Notes: a model not told the origin generated them from the letters alone. A DNA stretch of 64,000 nt from Streptococcus didelphis DSM 15616 (GCF_000380005.1 NZ_KB904189.1:124001-188000), one strand, 5' to 3'; shown: positions 1-9,154, numbered from the stretch's first letter. Program-made: numbers and translations.

Positions 1-248
1 TTCATCACAGAAGAAATAAAAGGATTGGTAATATCTGCGATCACAACTCCAATTGTATGGGTATTTCTAGTTACTAGACTTTGGGCCATCTTATTAGGCT
101 GATAGCCACTTATTTCAATAGCTTCTTTTATTTTTTGCCTTGTGGCTGGCGACATTTTCTTGTAATTACCATTAAGGTAATAAGATATTGTCGCTTTTGA
201 AACCCCTACAAGCCTAGCAATATCACTAATCGTTACCTTCTCAAACAT
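1..248 (-). CDS. LacI/GalR-family transcriptional regulator, N-terminal part (cut by window edge)
   Basis: The first 82 residues read from an ATG at 248 and run off the window. They form a LacI-type helix-turn-helix (TISDIARLVGVSKATISYYLN), the hinge region with the GYQPNKMAQSLV pattern, and the start of the periplasmic-binding-like core (TIGVVIADITNPFIS). Proteins of this family bind palindromic operators and respond to a sugar or sugar phosphate. The gene lies downstream of the ula operon on the same strand, beyond a terminator, so it may be a separate unit. Its effector cannot be told from this fragment. Control of the ula genes is possible but unproven. Confidence 0.9.
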   Translation of the reverse strand, partial: MFEKVTISDIARLVGVSKATISYYLNGNYKKMSPATRQKIKEAIEISGYQPNKMAQSLVTRNTHTIGVVIADITNPFISSVM

Positions 249-334
249 TCCCCTACTCCTAAACGATCTTATTAGCGTATTATACCATGATTACTAGGAA
301 TTTAAAATAAAGTCTTTAAGAGAAATTAAGCTAA

Positions 335-373
335 AAAAGAGGAGTAACAGGGCTTAACTGCTACTTCTCTTAA
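335..373 (-). terminator. Rho-independent terminator of the ula operon
   Basis: On the minus strand a stem made of AAGAGAAGTA and its imperfect complement closes over a short loop and is followed by six T. It lies just after the ulaF stop codon. Confidence 0.75.
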
Positions 374-409
374 TGGTTATTGATATTATTTTCTAGGAAC
401 CATTCTCCC

Positions 410-1126
410 TTAATGAGTCTGGCCTTTTTGCCCATAGTAGGCATTTGGTCCATGTTTTCTAAGGTAATGTTTGTCCATGATGTATTTTGGAGCTGGTTCC
501 ACTCGGGGATTAATTTGTTCTGTAAAGCGATTCATTTTAGCAACTTCTTCTAAAACGACTGAGTGATAAACTGCCTGTTCAGGTGTCTTACCCCAGGTGA
601 AAGGTCCATGGTTACGAACAACAATTCCTGGCACTGCCATTGGATCTAAGCTCCTATTGGTAAACTCTTCAATGATAACTGTTCCTGTTTCTTTTTCATA
701 GGCACTGTTAACTTCGTCTGCTGTGAGTGAGCGTGCACAAGGGACAGGTCCATAGAAGTAATCGGCGTGAGTGGTGCCATAAAAGGGAATGTCACGTCCT
801 GCTTGAGCCCAGCCAACTGCTTCTGTTGAATGGGTGTGGACAATGCCTCCTACTTCTGGCCAAGCCTTGTAAAGTTGGACATGGGTTGGTAGGTCTGAAG
901 AAGGGTTGAGGTCACCTTCTATGATATTACCGTCAAGGTCTGTGACCACCATATTGTCAGGGGTCAGTTTGTCATAGTCCACGCCTGAAGGCTTGATAAC
1001 AATACGTCCTAGTTCACGGCATACTTCTGAGACATTGCCCCAGGTAAATTTAACAAGTCCATGTACTGGTAAGGATTTGTTTGCTGCGCAGACACGTTGT
1101 CGCATTTCCCTTAAGTCTTTTGTCAT
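410..1126 (-). CDS. ulaF: L-ribulose-5-phosphate 4-epimerase, ascorbate pathway (UlaF/SgaE type)
   Basis: This 238-residue protein is a class II aldolase-fold epimerase that converts L-ribulose 5-phosphate to D-xylulose 5-phosphate, the last step linking L-ascorbate catabolism to the pentose phosphate pathway. Metal ligands of the AraD/UlaF family are visible: Asp78, His97 and His99 in VHTHS, and His173 in VVRNHGPF. The N-terminal TWGNVSE and KPSGV motifs bind the phosphate. Length is normal for the family. It is the last gene of the ula operon, one base after ulaE. The ula context favours UlaF over AraD, as no arabinose genes are nearby. Confidence 0.93.
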   Translation of the reverse strand: MTKDLREMRQRVCAANKSLPVHGLVKFTWGNVSEVCRELGRIVIKPSGVDYDKLTPDNMVVTDLDGNIIEGDLNPSSDLPTHVQLYKAWPEVGGIVHTHSTEAVGWAQAGRDIPFYGTTHADYFYGPVPCARSLTADEVNSAYEKETGTVIIEEFTNRSLDPMAVPGIVVRNHGPFTWGKTPEQAVYHSVVLEEVAKMNRFTEQINPRVEPAPKYIMDKHYLRKHGPNAYYGQKGQTH

Positions 1127-1127
1127 A

Positions 1128-1991
1128 TTAATCTAGCCCCGCTTTCTTAATTAATGGGTAAAGGAAATCTTGGGCTTCTTTGATAGCAGCACGAGTTTCC
1201 TCAACCGTTTCACAATTTTCAGACCACATTTCAATCAAGAAGGGGCCATTATAATTACTAGTTTTAAGGACGTCAAACATGAGTGACCAGTCAACACAGC
1301 CTTGCCCAAATGGAACATCCCTAAATTGGCCTTTTAATTGTTCTGTGACAGGATAGGTATCTTTTAAGTGTAGGGCTGCAATAGATTTGTGGCCAAGATA
1401 AAATTCACTCCAAAGGTCATTATGCCAAGCTGAAACATTACCAGTATCAGGGTAGACAAAGAGATAAGGTGAGTTAATTTCTTTTTCCACAGCTAGGTAT
1501 TTTTCAATGGAATTGATAAAAGGATCATCCATAATCTCAATGGCTAAAATGACTTGGGCTGCTTCTGCCCAGTCACAGGCCTTGCGTAGATTTTTGATAA
1601 AACGGGCACGGGTTTCTGGTGATTTTTCTTCATAATAGACGTCATAGCCTGCTAGTTGGATGGTTCTGACACCTAAATCTTGGGCTAAGACAATGCACTT
1701 TTTCATTAATTCAAGTGATTTAGCTTCTGTTTCAGGGTCATTTGAACCAAGTGGGTAGCGACGGTGACCAGAAAAACAGATTGTCGGAATACGGATTCCC
1801 GTTTCATAAATAGCTTTGACAATGGCTAGTCTGTCATCTTTTGACCAGTCAAGACGAGCTAAGCGGGCATCTGATTCATCAACAGACATTTCAACAAAGT
1901 CAAAACCAAGCTCTTTAGCAAAATGCAAACGTTCCAACCAAGTAAAGTGTTTTGGAGTTGCTTTTTCATAAATACCAATCGGACGAGACAT
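1128..1991 (-). CDS. ulaE: L-ribulose-5-phosphate 3-epimerase (L-xylulose-5-phosphate 3-epimerase, UlaE/SgaU)
   Basis: This 287-residue TIM-barrel isomerase interconverts L-xylulose 5-phosphate and L-ribulose 5-phosphate. The open frame extends upstream to 2108, but that part overlaps ulaD and resembles no family member. The start at 1991 (MSRPIGIYEKA) gives the usual length, follows the ulaD stop by four bases, and has a G-rich ribosome-binding site. Family features include FVEMSVDES near the N-terminus, the AIEIMDDPF segment carrying a metal-binding Glu, the YPDTGN strand, HLKDT, and a final FLIEMW strand with the second Glu. Translation is probably coupled to ulaD. Confidence 0.92.
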   Translation of the reverse strand: MSRPIGIYEKATPKHFTWLERLHFAKELGFDFVEMSVDESDARLARLDWSKDDRLAIVKAIYETGIRIPTICFSGHRRYPLGSNDPETEAKSLELMKKCIVLAQDLGVRTIQLAGYDVYYEEKSPETRARFIKNLRKACDWAEAAQVILAIEIMDDPFINSIEKYLAVEKEINSPYLFVYPDTGNVSAWHNDLWSEFYLGHKSIAALHLKDTYPVTEQLKGQFRDVPFGQGCVDWSLMFDVLKTSNYNGPFLIEMWSENCETVEETRAAIKEAQDFLYPLIKKAGLD

Positions 1992-1995
1992 AAGC

Positions 1996-2661
1996 TTACC
2001 CCCAGATACGTCTAATTTCATCTTTAAAAGCACGCGCTGCTTTTGCTGGGTCTTGTGCTTCTGTAATGCCTCGACCTGCAATAAAGGTAAAGACATCAAG
2101 TCCTTCAAATAATTTCAAGGTATCTACATCAAGTCCACCTGTTACAGAAACCCGGAAGCCCATATCAATTAATTTTTTAACCTTGGTAAGGTCTTTTTCA
2201 CCCCAAGTTTCACCAGCAAGGAGAGCATCACGAGATTGATGATAGATGGCTTGTGAGATACCAGCATCTAACCAGAGTTGTGCTTGCTCATAGGTCCAAT
2301 CTCCATAGAGTTCGATTTGGATTTCACCACGGTCACCACGCTCTGTTGTAATAGCCTTAAGGGCTGCTTGCATGGTTGGAATCGTTGCACAGCAAATACA
2401 GGTCATCCAGTCTGCACCACGTTTAGCATTGTTTTTAGCAACAGTACCACCAGCATCAGCACATTTTGTATCTGCAACAATAATTTTTTCTGGGAAGAGG
2501 CTGCGTAGAACTTCTACCAGTTCACTACCAACCTGTAGTAAACAGACAGTTCCAGCTTCGATAATATCAACTTCATGGCCTACTGATACAGCTGCTTTAA
2601 TAGCGCCTTGTAAGTCTGAGTGGTCTAGTGCAACTTGTAAATTTGGAATATGCTTTATCAT
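1996..2661 (-). CDS. ulaD: 3-keto-L-gulonate-6-phosphate decarboxylase
   Basis: This 221-residue protein belongs to the orotidine-phosphate-decarboxylase suprafamily and decarboxylates 3-keto-L-gulonate 6-phosphate to L-xylulose 5-phosphate. Seen in the sequence are the substrate and metal residues Asp13 in VALDHSD, Glu35, and the hallmark D-x-K-x-x-D as Asp64-Lys66-Asp69 in VADTKCADAGG. The phosphate-binding end is VTGGLD and FIAGRGI. The related hexulose-6-phosphate synthase shares the fold, but position inside a full ula operon supports UlaD. Confidence 0.93.
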   Translation of the reverse strand: MIKHIPNLQVALDHSDLQGAIKAAVSVGHEVDIIEAGTVCLLQVGSELVEVLRSLFPEKIIVADTKCADAGGTVAKNNAKRGADWMTCICCATIPTMQAALKAITTERGDRGEIQIELYGDWTYEQAQLWLDAGISQAIYHQSRDALLAGETWGEKDLTKVKKLIDMGFRVSVTGGLDVDTLKLFEGLDVFTFIAGRGITEAQDPAKAARAFKDEIRRIWG

Positions 2662-2721
2662 CTTTTCTTTCCTTTCTGTCTAAGAAGTGCTTTCTTTTAT
2701 GAAAGTTGAACTTCTAATGCA

Positions 2722-3207
2722 TTAACTTTCTAAATCTAAGCCTTCTAAATAGGGACTATTCTTAGATTCATCAACCAAGGTCAAGACGTCTTCTTTAGTC
2801 TTGCAGGCTACTAACCTGTCAATAGCATTTTCAAGTTCAAAGAGGGCTATGATTTGTGGAATGGCTACTGAGGTGTGAATAGCAGAGCTAGTTGCTGCTA
2901 GGGCCAAGAGTACCTGAACTTCTTTTCCATCTGAAAAAGTAACAGGCTCTGTTAGGGTGATGAGTGAAAAGGCATCCCTTTGCACTCCAGCTTCAGGTCT
3001 AGCATGGGGCATAGCCATTCCTGGCATGAGAACATAGTAGGGACCATATTCTTCTGTTGAGTCAATGATTGCTTGGTAGTATTCTTCTTTGACAGCCCCA
3101 CTTTCAATCAGTGGCTCTACTGATAGTTTGACAGCTTCTTGCCAGCTATTAGCAGAGAGGCCGAGGCGGATTGAATTATTGTCAATAAATGCTTGTGTTA
3201 AGTTCAT
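2722..3207 (-). CDS. ulaC: PTS ascorbate-type EIIA component (UlaC)
   Basis: This 161-residue EIIA protein of the fructose/mannitol-like fold carries the phosphohistidine His68 in the MPGMAMPHARPEAG motif typical of UlaC/SgaA proteins. It passes phosphate from HPr to the EIIB encoded just upstream. Start is supported by AGAAAGG upstream of the ATG. A hairpin at 3294-3319 separates it from ulaB. Confidence 0.92.
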   Translation of the reverse strand: MNLTQAFIDNNSIRLGLSANSWQEAVKLSVEPLIESGAVKEEYYQAIIDSTEEYGPYYVLMPGMAMPHARPEAGVQRDAFSLITLTEPVTFSDGKEVQVLLALAATSSAIHTSVAIPQIIALFELENAIDRLVACKTKEDVLTLVDESKNSPYLEGLDLES

Positions 3208-3293
3208 GGTTTCCCTTTCTGGCTTTGCCTAGTTTCTTATCAACTGCAAAGCTTTTATGTCTATGGTGCGGATGCTGATTCTTCCTAAAGAGA

Positions 3294-3319
3294 AAGAGTT
3301 GAAATTGTTCTCAACTCTT
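3294..3319 (-). terminator. Intercistronic hairpin between ulaB and ulaC
   Basis: A perfect 9-bp inverted repeat, AAGAGTTGA and TCAACTCTT, with an eight-base loop lies in the 132-base gap between ulaB and ulaC. On the minus strand it is followed by TCTCTTT, a weak U-rich tail. It could act as a leaky terminator or as an mRNA 3'-end stabiliser. Confidence 0.5.
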
Positions 3320-3339
3320 GTCTCATATGAGGCTTTCTT

Positions 3340-3618
3340 TTATAGAACAGCTTGTAATTTTTCTTTGATTTCTTTATCATCCATGAGGTTGTCAAGTCCT
3401 ACCAAGTGGCCTTTTGTTCTGCCATCAAGTTCGTGGATAAGGTGATTTGAAGCAACCACAATATCATAGCCAGAAGCTAAACCTTTTGCTTCTCCTACTG
3501 AACATGATGCTGATTGGATGTCTGTCACTCCAAGTTGACGAAGGGCATTTTCCACTTTCATTTTGATAACCATTGATGAACCCATGCCGTTTCCGCATGC
3601 TGTAAGTACTTTAACCAT
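3340..3618 (-). CDS. ulaB: PTS ascorbate-type EIIB component (UlaB)
   Basis: This 92-residue EIIB domain has the phosphocysteine Cys8 in LTACGNGMGSS, the P-loop-like signature of lactose/ascorbate-type EIIB proteins. It accepts phosphate from UlaC and gives it to L-ascorbate during transport by UlaA. It lies 66 bases after ulaA and is co-oriented with the whole operon. Confidence 0.93.
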   Translation of the reverse strand: MVKVLTACGNGMGSSMVIKMKVENALRQLGVTDIQSASCSVGEAKGLASGYDIVVASNHLIHELDGRTKGHLVGLDNLMDDKEIKEKLQAVL

Positions 3619-3684
3619 TATATTTTCTCCTTTAGTAATATTTCTTATTTTTTGGGGGAATAGCAGAGCTTGCCAATAAGTCGT

Positions 3685-5118
3685 TTACTGAGCTTCGCCA
3701 CGGTAGTAAGCTTCTTTATCCTTAGCTTTTGCAAACTGCAATTGAGGAATAGCTAAGAAGATGAGGCAAACAAGGATATAACCTGCAATTCCTAGGTATT
3801 TGAAGATATAGCCAAAGGCTAACCATGGGAATTCAAAGTCAATATTTCCGTGGTAACCACCTGCAAGTCCAAGCAGGCCAACTGCCACTGCACCAAGTGC
3901 TACTTGGATAATCCCTGAGATAAAGGATAAGGCAACTGCTGCCTTCCAACCACCACGTTTGTCTGCATAGACTGCGATAGCAGCATTATCAAAGAATACT
4001 GGAACAAAACCTGTAATAATCAAAATTGGGTTTTTAAAGATAACAAGTAAGGCAATAGTTACTAATTGACCAATTAAACCAAAGGCAAATCCTGAAAGAA
4101 CTGCATTTGATGAGCCAAAACCATATGAAGCTGCTACGTCTACTGCTGGGAATGAACCTGGAAGCAGTTTGTTTGAAATACCTTGGAAGGCATTTGTTAA
4201 TTCAGAGACAAACATACGAACACCCTGCATCAAGATGAACAAATAAACTGAGAAGGTTAATGATGTTTGTAAGATATACATAAAGAAGGCTTGCTTAGCT
4301 GGAACATAAGCTCCAGGACCAATTAATTTGACATTAGACATGATATCTGGTCCAAGGACTGCTAAGATGCCACCAAAGAAAACAAGCATAAGTGTTGCAG
4401 AAGCAACTACTGTGTCATGGAAGATATTCAAGAAAGCTGGTAATTTTAAATTATCCAAGTTCTCTTCTTTTTTACCAAAGAAGGGAGCAACCTTGTCCAC
4501 AAACCAAATAGCAAATTGTTGTTGGTGTCCAATAGCAAAGCCACCGCCACCTGTTAGGCGTTGTGTTGGCTCGACAGTCATATTTGAACTCACTGCCCAG
4601 TAAAGACCACAGATAATACCAACTGCCCAGGCACCAAAAGCATTTTGGAACTGAGGAATAAGAAGTAAAACAAAGACTGAAATTGTAGCTGCTTGCTGCA
4701 CCATAATGTGACCTGTAATGAAAAGTGTTCTCACTTTTGTCACTTTACGTAAGGCAACTAATAAAATGTTAATGCCAAAACCAATCAAGAGAGCTGTTGT
4801 CGCAACGCTAATAAAGCCCATGGTTTCTAATTTTGCATTTGCTGCTGCAAGACCAAAATAAGGATCAATAACAGCGGCTTTTAGCTCAAATTTCTTAGCT
4901 AAAGCTACAAGGATGGGACGGAAAGTGGTAACCAGTCCACCCGCTCCGACATTCAAGATTAAATAGCCTACTGTAGCTTTAATAAATCCTGCAAATACTT
5001 CGTGCAATGGTTTATTAAGGAGAAGATACCCTATTAAAACCAGTAGTCCAACAAAGAATGCTGGATTCTGCAAAATGTTTTGCGAGAACCAGTTTAGGGG
5101 AGCAAGGAAGAATTCCAT
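3685..5118 (-). CDS. ulaA: PTS L-ascorbate permease EIIC (UlaA/SgaT)
   Basis: This 477-residue polytopic membrane protein is the ascorbate-family EIIC transporter. About eleven hydrophobic segments are visible. Family marks include LNVGAGGLV, the GHQQQFAIW loop, FHDTVVASATLM and AVYADKRGGWKAA. The frame is open to a TTG at 5136, but the ATG at 5118 has an AGAGG ribosome-binding site at the right distance and gives the normal N-terminus. It is the first gene of the ula operon, behind a cre-overlapped promoter. Confidence 0.93.
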   Translation of the reverse strand: MEFFLAPLNWFSQNILQNPAFFVGLLVLIGYLLLNKPLHEVFAGFIKATVGYLILNVGAGGLVTTFRPILVALAKKFELKAAVIDPYFGLAAANAKLETMGFISVATTALLIGFGINILLVALRKVTKVRTLFITGHIMVQQAATISVFVLLLIPQFQNAFGAWAVGIICGLYWAVSSNMTVEPTQRLTGGGGFAIGHQQQFAIWFVDKVAPFFGKKEENLDNLKLPAFLNIFHDTVVASATLMLVFFGGILAVLGPDIMSNVKLIGPGAYVPAKQAFFMYILQTSLTFSVYLFILMQGVRMFVSELTNAFQGISNKLLPGSFPAVDVAASYGFGSSNAVLSGFAFGLIGQLVTIALLVIFKNPILIITGFVPVFFDNAAIAVYADKRGGWKAAVALSFISGIIQVALGAVAVGLLGLAGGYHGNIDFEFPWLAFGYIFKYLGIAGYILVCLIFLAIPQLQFAKAKDKEAYYRGEAQ

Positions 5119-5547
5119 GATAAGACCTCTTTTCAAAATTTTTAATAAATTATTGCTTTACAAACTCATTATAGTTTGTGAAAACGTTTTAAAAAAGACC
5201 AAGTATCACACACACAAGTGTTCAAAAATAGACTTTAAGCCTTGCTATTATTGGGTTAAGTGTACCTAATTTATTTTTTAAGCATTTTAAAACGATTGCT
5301 GTAATTACCTTTTTGACTATGATTAAATTGTCTGTTAATTTCTTTTTAGTGATTTCTTTCTCCTTTTTTGCTGTATATCTAAAGCTTGTTGATTAAAGGG
5401 AACTTTTTTGTGTCAAACCAAGAAATATAAAGCTTATTTTTTATTTGGTTCACCTTTTTAACTAATGTTTAATTTAATAAATTAATTAAAAATTGCAATT
5501 AAATGAGAGCTGGGTTATCATGAATAGACTAGATTTTGGAGGAAGAT
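5119..5547. promoter_or_regulatory. Divergent ula / C5a-peptidase promoter region with cre-like site
   Basis: This 429-base AT-rich gap drives ula leftward and the surface protease rightward. A minus-strand TATAAT lies at 5168-5173. Right beside it, 5179-5192 reads TGAAAACGTTTTAA, one or two bases from the CcpA cre consensus and containing the perfect palindrome AAAACGTTTT. A LacI-family repressor could also bind there. For the protease, only weak promoter-like sequence is visible (TTGACT at 5313-5318). No small gene is evident. Confidence 0.5.
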
Positions 5548-8500
5548 ATGAAAGGCCCTAGAAAAATTAACTATAAAAAACTCACCTTGTCTCTAGCTAC
5601 GACAAGTGTTTTACTTGCTTTCGTGAACACTGTTCAAGCTGAGGAAACAGTACCTGAAACGGCTCCTCAAGTGGTTAGTAGTTCTAATCCCGCTGATGTT
5701 TCTTCTATTAATGAAGGAGTTTCAACTGATAACCTAACAGATGACCTGTCTACAGACGATTTAGCTACTGATGATCTGTCTCAAAATGATGAGCTTATCA
5801 ATGGATTTGATGAAAGTGCCTATGCTGATGATAGTTTCACTGGCTATTCTGATGAGAAAACCGGTGAAGAAGTTAGTGAAGACGACGGTGGTTTTGATGA
5901 GAATGCTATCGCTGATGATAACTTCACTGGCATTCCTGACGACGACACAGGTGAATTAGAAAATGGTTTTGATGATTCTATAGAAGACACTTACCAAAAA
6001 CCTATTAATAAAGCTGCTAAACCCCTATCTGAAATACTTGATCCTAGCCACATTAAAAAACTATATGAAATCATTGGCAAAGGTCAAGGCTCTTTAATTG
6101 CCATTATTGATAGTGGCTTTGATAGTAAACATGAGGTTTACTATTTAGGTGATTCTGAAAAAAATATCTACAAGGAAGCTAACCTTAATAAGGCTAAAGC
6201 TGCTAAAGGTATTACCTATGGTAAATGGCTAAGCCCAAAAATTGCTTTCTTCTATAACTACAATGACAAAAATGATAATCTTGGAGACCATTTAAAAGAC
6301 GTTGGACATGGTAATAACGTAGCCAGCATTCTAGCTGGTAACGCACAAGAAACTTCTGAAGACTACCTCTTTAAAGGTGTGGCTCCGGAAGCTCAGTTAC
6401 TTTACCATTATGTCAAGGTAACTGATGAAAACCCCAAACTCTATGCTCAGGCTATCAAGGATGCGACAGACTTAGGAGCTAAGGCTATTAATATGAGTTT
6501 TGGAGTTGGCGAAGAGTCTATGGGCTCTTTACCTCCTGAGGTTCATGAAGCTTTCAAATATGCCTTTAACAAGGGTGTTGCCCTTATTACAGGAGCTGGG
6601 AATGACACTAGTTTTGGTGGCTTAAACTTCAAACCCTTAACGGAAAATCCTGACTTTGGTATTATTGGATCACCAGCCTTCTTTGAAGAAGCTTGGGCAG
6701 TTGCTTCTTATAGTCCTGAAGATATCCTTACTGAAGTTATCACCCTTAACTCAGATGATAAAACATCTAGCCATCTACCAATTGAAGTGACTACGACTTT
6801 TGAGAAAAATAAAGCTCTCACTTTCCAATTTGTCAACTATGGTAAAAAAGAAGACTTTGAAGGTAAGAACCTCACAGGTCAGATTGCCCTTGTTGAACGT
6901 GGGGGTGACTATGACTTTATTGATAAGATGAAAAATGCTAAGGCTGCAGGGGCAGCAGGGATTATTATCTTTAATAATGTGGAAAAAGACGGTCTCTACC
7001 AGCTTCAAAAATTAGGAGACTTCCCTATTGCCTTTATGACCAAAGAAGCTGGACAAGAACTAGCTAAGCAAAGTGGTAAAAAAGTGACCTTCACAGGTGA
7101 GAAAAAAGTTACTAAAGATGTTCGTGGGGCTAGAATATCAAACTTCTCAAGCTGGGGCTTAACACCAGAAGGTGCTCTTAAACCAGATATTACTGCTCCC
7201 GGAGAGGATGTCCTAGCAGCTGCTAATGACAATACTTACAAACTGGTACAAGGAACCAGCATGTCAACTCCTCACGTTACAGGTATTATTTCCTTGTTGC
7301 AAAAACATTTTGAAACAAAATACCCTGAGAAAACTGACAAGGAACGTCTCGATTTAATCAAGAAAATCGTAATGAGCTCTGCTACTACCCTTTATAGCCA
7401 AGCAGATAAGGCCTTTTATTCACCACGCCAGCAAGGTGCAGGTATTATTGATGCCGAAAAAGCTCTTAATGCTGACATGTACCTAACAAGTCAAGCTGGT
7501 GATTCAAAAATCAACCTTGGGGATATTGAGGATCAATTTACCTTTACTGTTCGTGTTCATAACATGTCTGATAATGAAAAGTCACTTTCATACCAGGCTA
7601 ACTTATTAAGTGACCAAGTAGAAGGTCAGCACTTTGCCTTGAAACCAAGAGCTCTTTATGATACCGAATGGAAAGATGTTACTGTTGCAGCTAATAGCCA
7701 TACTGATGTAACTATCACCATTGATGCTAATAAGTTTAAAGACATGCTCTTAAAAGAAATGAAAAACGGCTTCTTCTATGATGGTTTTGTTCGTTTCAAA
7801 GCTAAAGATGGTAATGAAGCTGAATTAATGAGTATTCCTTTCCTTGGCTTTAGAGGTGATTTTGCAAACCTAAATGCGCTTGAAAAATCAATCTATGACA
7901 GCCTTGATGGAACCTTCTATTACAAACCAGAAGCAGGCGCTGACAAGTTGCAATTGAACTATGATAACTTCTCTTTCCAACTTGAGAAAAATAACTATAC
8001 AGCCTTGTTAACAGATGTTAGCTCTTGGTCACTTATTCAAGCTCGCAAGAACCTAAAAGAAGATGACCTTGATAGTCTTTCTGAGACAACTGAACTTATC
8101 ATCTTAGGTACTTTTGCAAAATCTGATGGCTTATCTGAAAACTACTACCTTGAATTAGATGAAAATGGTCGTCCTCAATTTATTATTTCACCAAATGGAG
8201 ACAGCAACCGAGACTTTGTTCAATTCCAAGGAACCTTCTTACGTAATGTTAAAGATTTCGGAGTAGAGGTTCTGGACAACAAGCAAAATCTTGTCTGGAA
8301 GAGCGAAAGTATTGTCGGACGTAAGACCTTTAAAAACCAAGCTTCCGTGCTAGATTTTACAAGATGGAACGGTCAGGATCAAGCTGGCAATACCGTTGCT
8401 GATGGTCAGTATACTTATCGTATTGTTTACACACCTGTTCTAGAAGGAGCCTTAGAGCAACACATGGAATTCACTGTTCATGTCTATACTCAAAAACCAA

Positions 8501-9081
8501 CCTTACCTCTTGCTGCAAACCTTGATACAGAGTCACAAAAATTGACCCTAACTCAACTAGCTAAGAGAGACTTCCCAATTTACCGTACAAGAATTGTTTA
8601 CAATTATATGGATGGTGATACACCTACAACTGCTTATATCGAGCCAAATGAAGATGGTAGCTTCACCTTGATTAATGCTGTAGAAGGTATGGACGGTCAA
8701 ATGATTCCAATCAGCCTTGACCAATTTATCTATCTGGTAGAAGACATGGCAGGTAATATGGCTCATATCTCAGTCCGTGATCTCCTAAATGCAGCAATAA
8801 CCGATATTAGAAATTCAGACCAAGCTAATAAACCAGCAGAAGATGCTCTTGGCAACGTGTCTGGTAAAAACCTAGATTACACAGGTGAGTCTGCTACACA
8901 TCAACTTTCAGTAACTGTAAGTGATAATTATAAAGCAGCTAACCTTGATGAAACAGGTCAAGAACTTCCAACTACAGGTGATACTAACCAACGCACCTTA
9001 GCAATTGCTGGAATTCTTGCTATTGCCACATCACTCTTATTAGGTCTATTCAAATTATTTTCCAAAAAGAAAAAGAAATAA
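5548..9081 (+). CDS. scp: C5a peptidase family cell-wall subtilase (ScpA-like), LPxTG anchored
   Basis: This surface serine protease of 1177 residues starts at the ATG at 5548, six bases after GGAGG; an upstream TTG in frame is unlikely. A signal peptide ends near Ala31 (NTVQA). The subtilisin triad is Asp188 (IIDSG), His254 (VGHGNN) and Ser571 (GTSMSTPHVTG), with oxyanion Asn352 (TGAGND). A PA domain is inserted at about 395-525. Fn3-like domains follow, including FLGFRGDFANL with an RGD and the ISPNGD Ca-site region known from ScpA. The C-terminus has LPTTG, a hydrophobic span and KKKKK for sortase. ScpA cleaves complement C5a; the same target here is inferred. Two features differ from ScpA as I recall it: about 80 acidic, repetitive residues (60-147) precede the catalytic domain, and the C-terminal wall-spanning repeats are missing. 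Lactocepin-type proteases are an alternative, but the Fn3 region matches ScpA better. Confidence 0.92.
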   Translation: MKGPRKINYKKLTLSLATTSVLLAFVNTVQAEETVPETAPQVVSSSNPADVSSINEGVSTDNLTDDLSTDDLATDDLSQNDELINGFDESAYADDSFTGYSDEKTGEEVSEDDGGFDENAIADDNFTGIPDDDTGELENGFDDSIEDTYQKPINKAAKPLSEILDPSHIKKLYEIIGKGQGSLIAIIDSGFDSKHEVYYLGDSEKNIYKEANLNKAKAAKGITYGKWLSPKIAFFYNYNDKNDNLGDHLKDVGHGNNVASILAGNAQETSEDYLFKGVAPEAQLLYHYVKVTDENPKLYAQAIKDATDLGAKAINMSFGVGEESMGSLPPEVHEAFKYAFNKGVALITGAGNDTSFGGLNFKPLTENPDFGIIGSPAFFEEAWAVASYSPEDILTEVITLNSDDKTSSHLPIEVTTTFEKNKALTFQFVNYGKKEDFEGKNLTGQIALVERGGDYDFIDKMKNAKAAGAAGIIIFNNVEKDGLYQLQKLGDFPIAFMTKEAGQELAKQSGKKVTFTGEKKVTKDVRGARISNFSSWGLTPEGALKPDITAPGEDVLAAANDNTYKLVQGTSMSTPHVTGIISLLQKHFETKYPEKTDKERLDLIKKIVMSSATTLYSQADKAFYSPRQQGAGIIDAEKALNADMYLTSQAGDSKINLGDIEDQFTFTVRVHNMSDNEKSLSYQANLLSDQVEGQHFALKPRALYDTEWKDVTVAANSHTDVTITIDANKFKDMLLKEMKNGFFYDGFVRFKAKDGNEAELMSIPFLGFRGDFANLNALEKSIYDSLDGTFYYKPEAGADKLQLNYDNFSFQLEKNNYTALLTDVSSWSLIQARKNLKEDDLDSLSETTELIILGTFAKSDGLSENYYLELDENGRPQFIISPNGDSNRDFVQFQGTFLRNVKDFGVEVLDNKQNLVWKSESIVGRKTFKNQASVLDFTRWNGQDQAGNTVADGQYTYRIVYTPVLEGALEQHMEFTVHVYTQKPTLPLAANLDTESQKLTLTQLAKRDFPIYRTRIVYNYMDGDTPTTAYIEPNEDGSFTLINAVEGMDGQMIPISLDQFIYLVEDMAGNMAHISVRDLLNAAITDIRNSDQANKPAEDALGNVSGKNLDYTGESATHQLSVTVSDNYKAANLDETGQELPTTGDTNQRTLAIAGILAIATSLLLGLFKLFSKKKKK
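5725..5990 (+). repeat. Acidic repeats at the N-terminus of the C5a-peptidase-like protein
   Basis: Residues about 60-80 hold TDDLS/TDDLA pentad repeats. Residues 86-107 (GFDESAYADDSFTG...TGE) and 115-136 (GFDENAIADDNFTG...TGE) are two copies of a roughly 22-residue unit, followed by a third partial GFDDSIED at 140-147. The region is strongly acidic. Confidence 0.85.
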
Positions 9082-9154
9082 TTGAAAATCCTATCATAAC
9101 TAGCTAGATTAAGAGCTATAAGGATTTCCTTTGAAAAAGACACAAGCTGTCAAG

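Noticed and set aside
1992..2108. Longer N-terminus for ulaE
   Set aside because: The added residues fall inside ulaD and have no family similarity.
5536..5547. Upstream TTG start for the C5a-peptidase-like gene
   Set aside because: It overlaps the GGAGG ribosome-binding site of the ATG at 5548.
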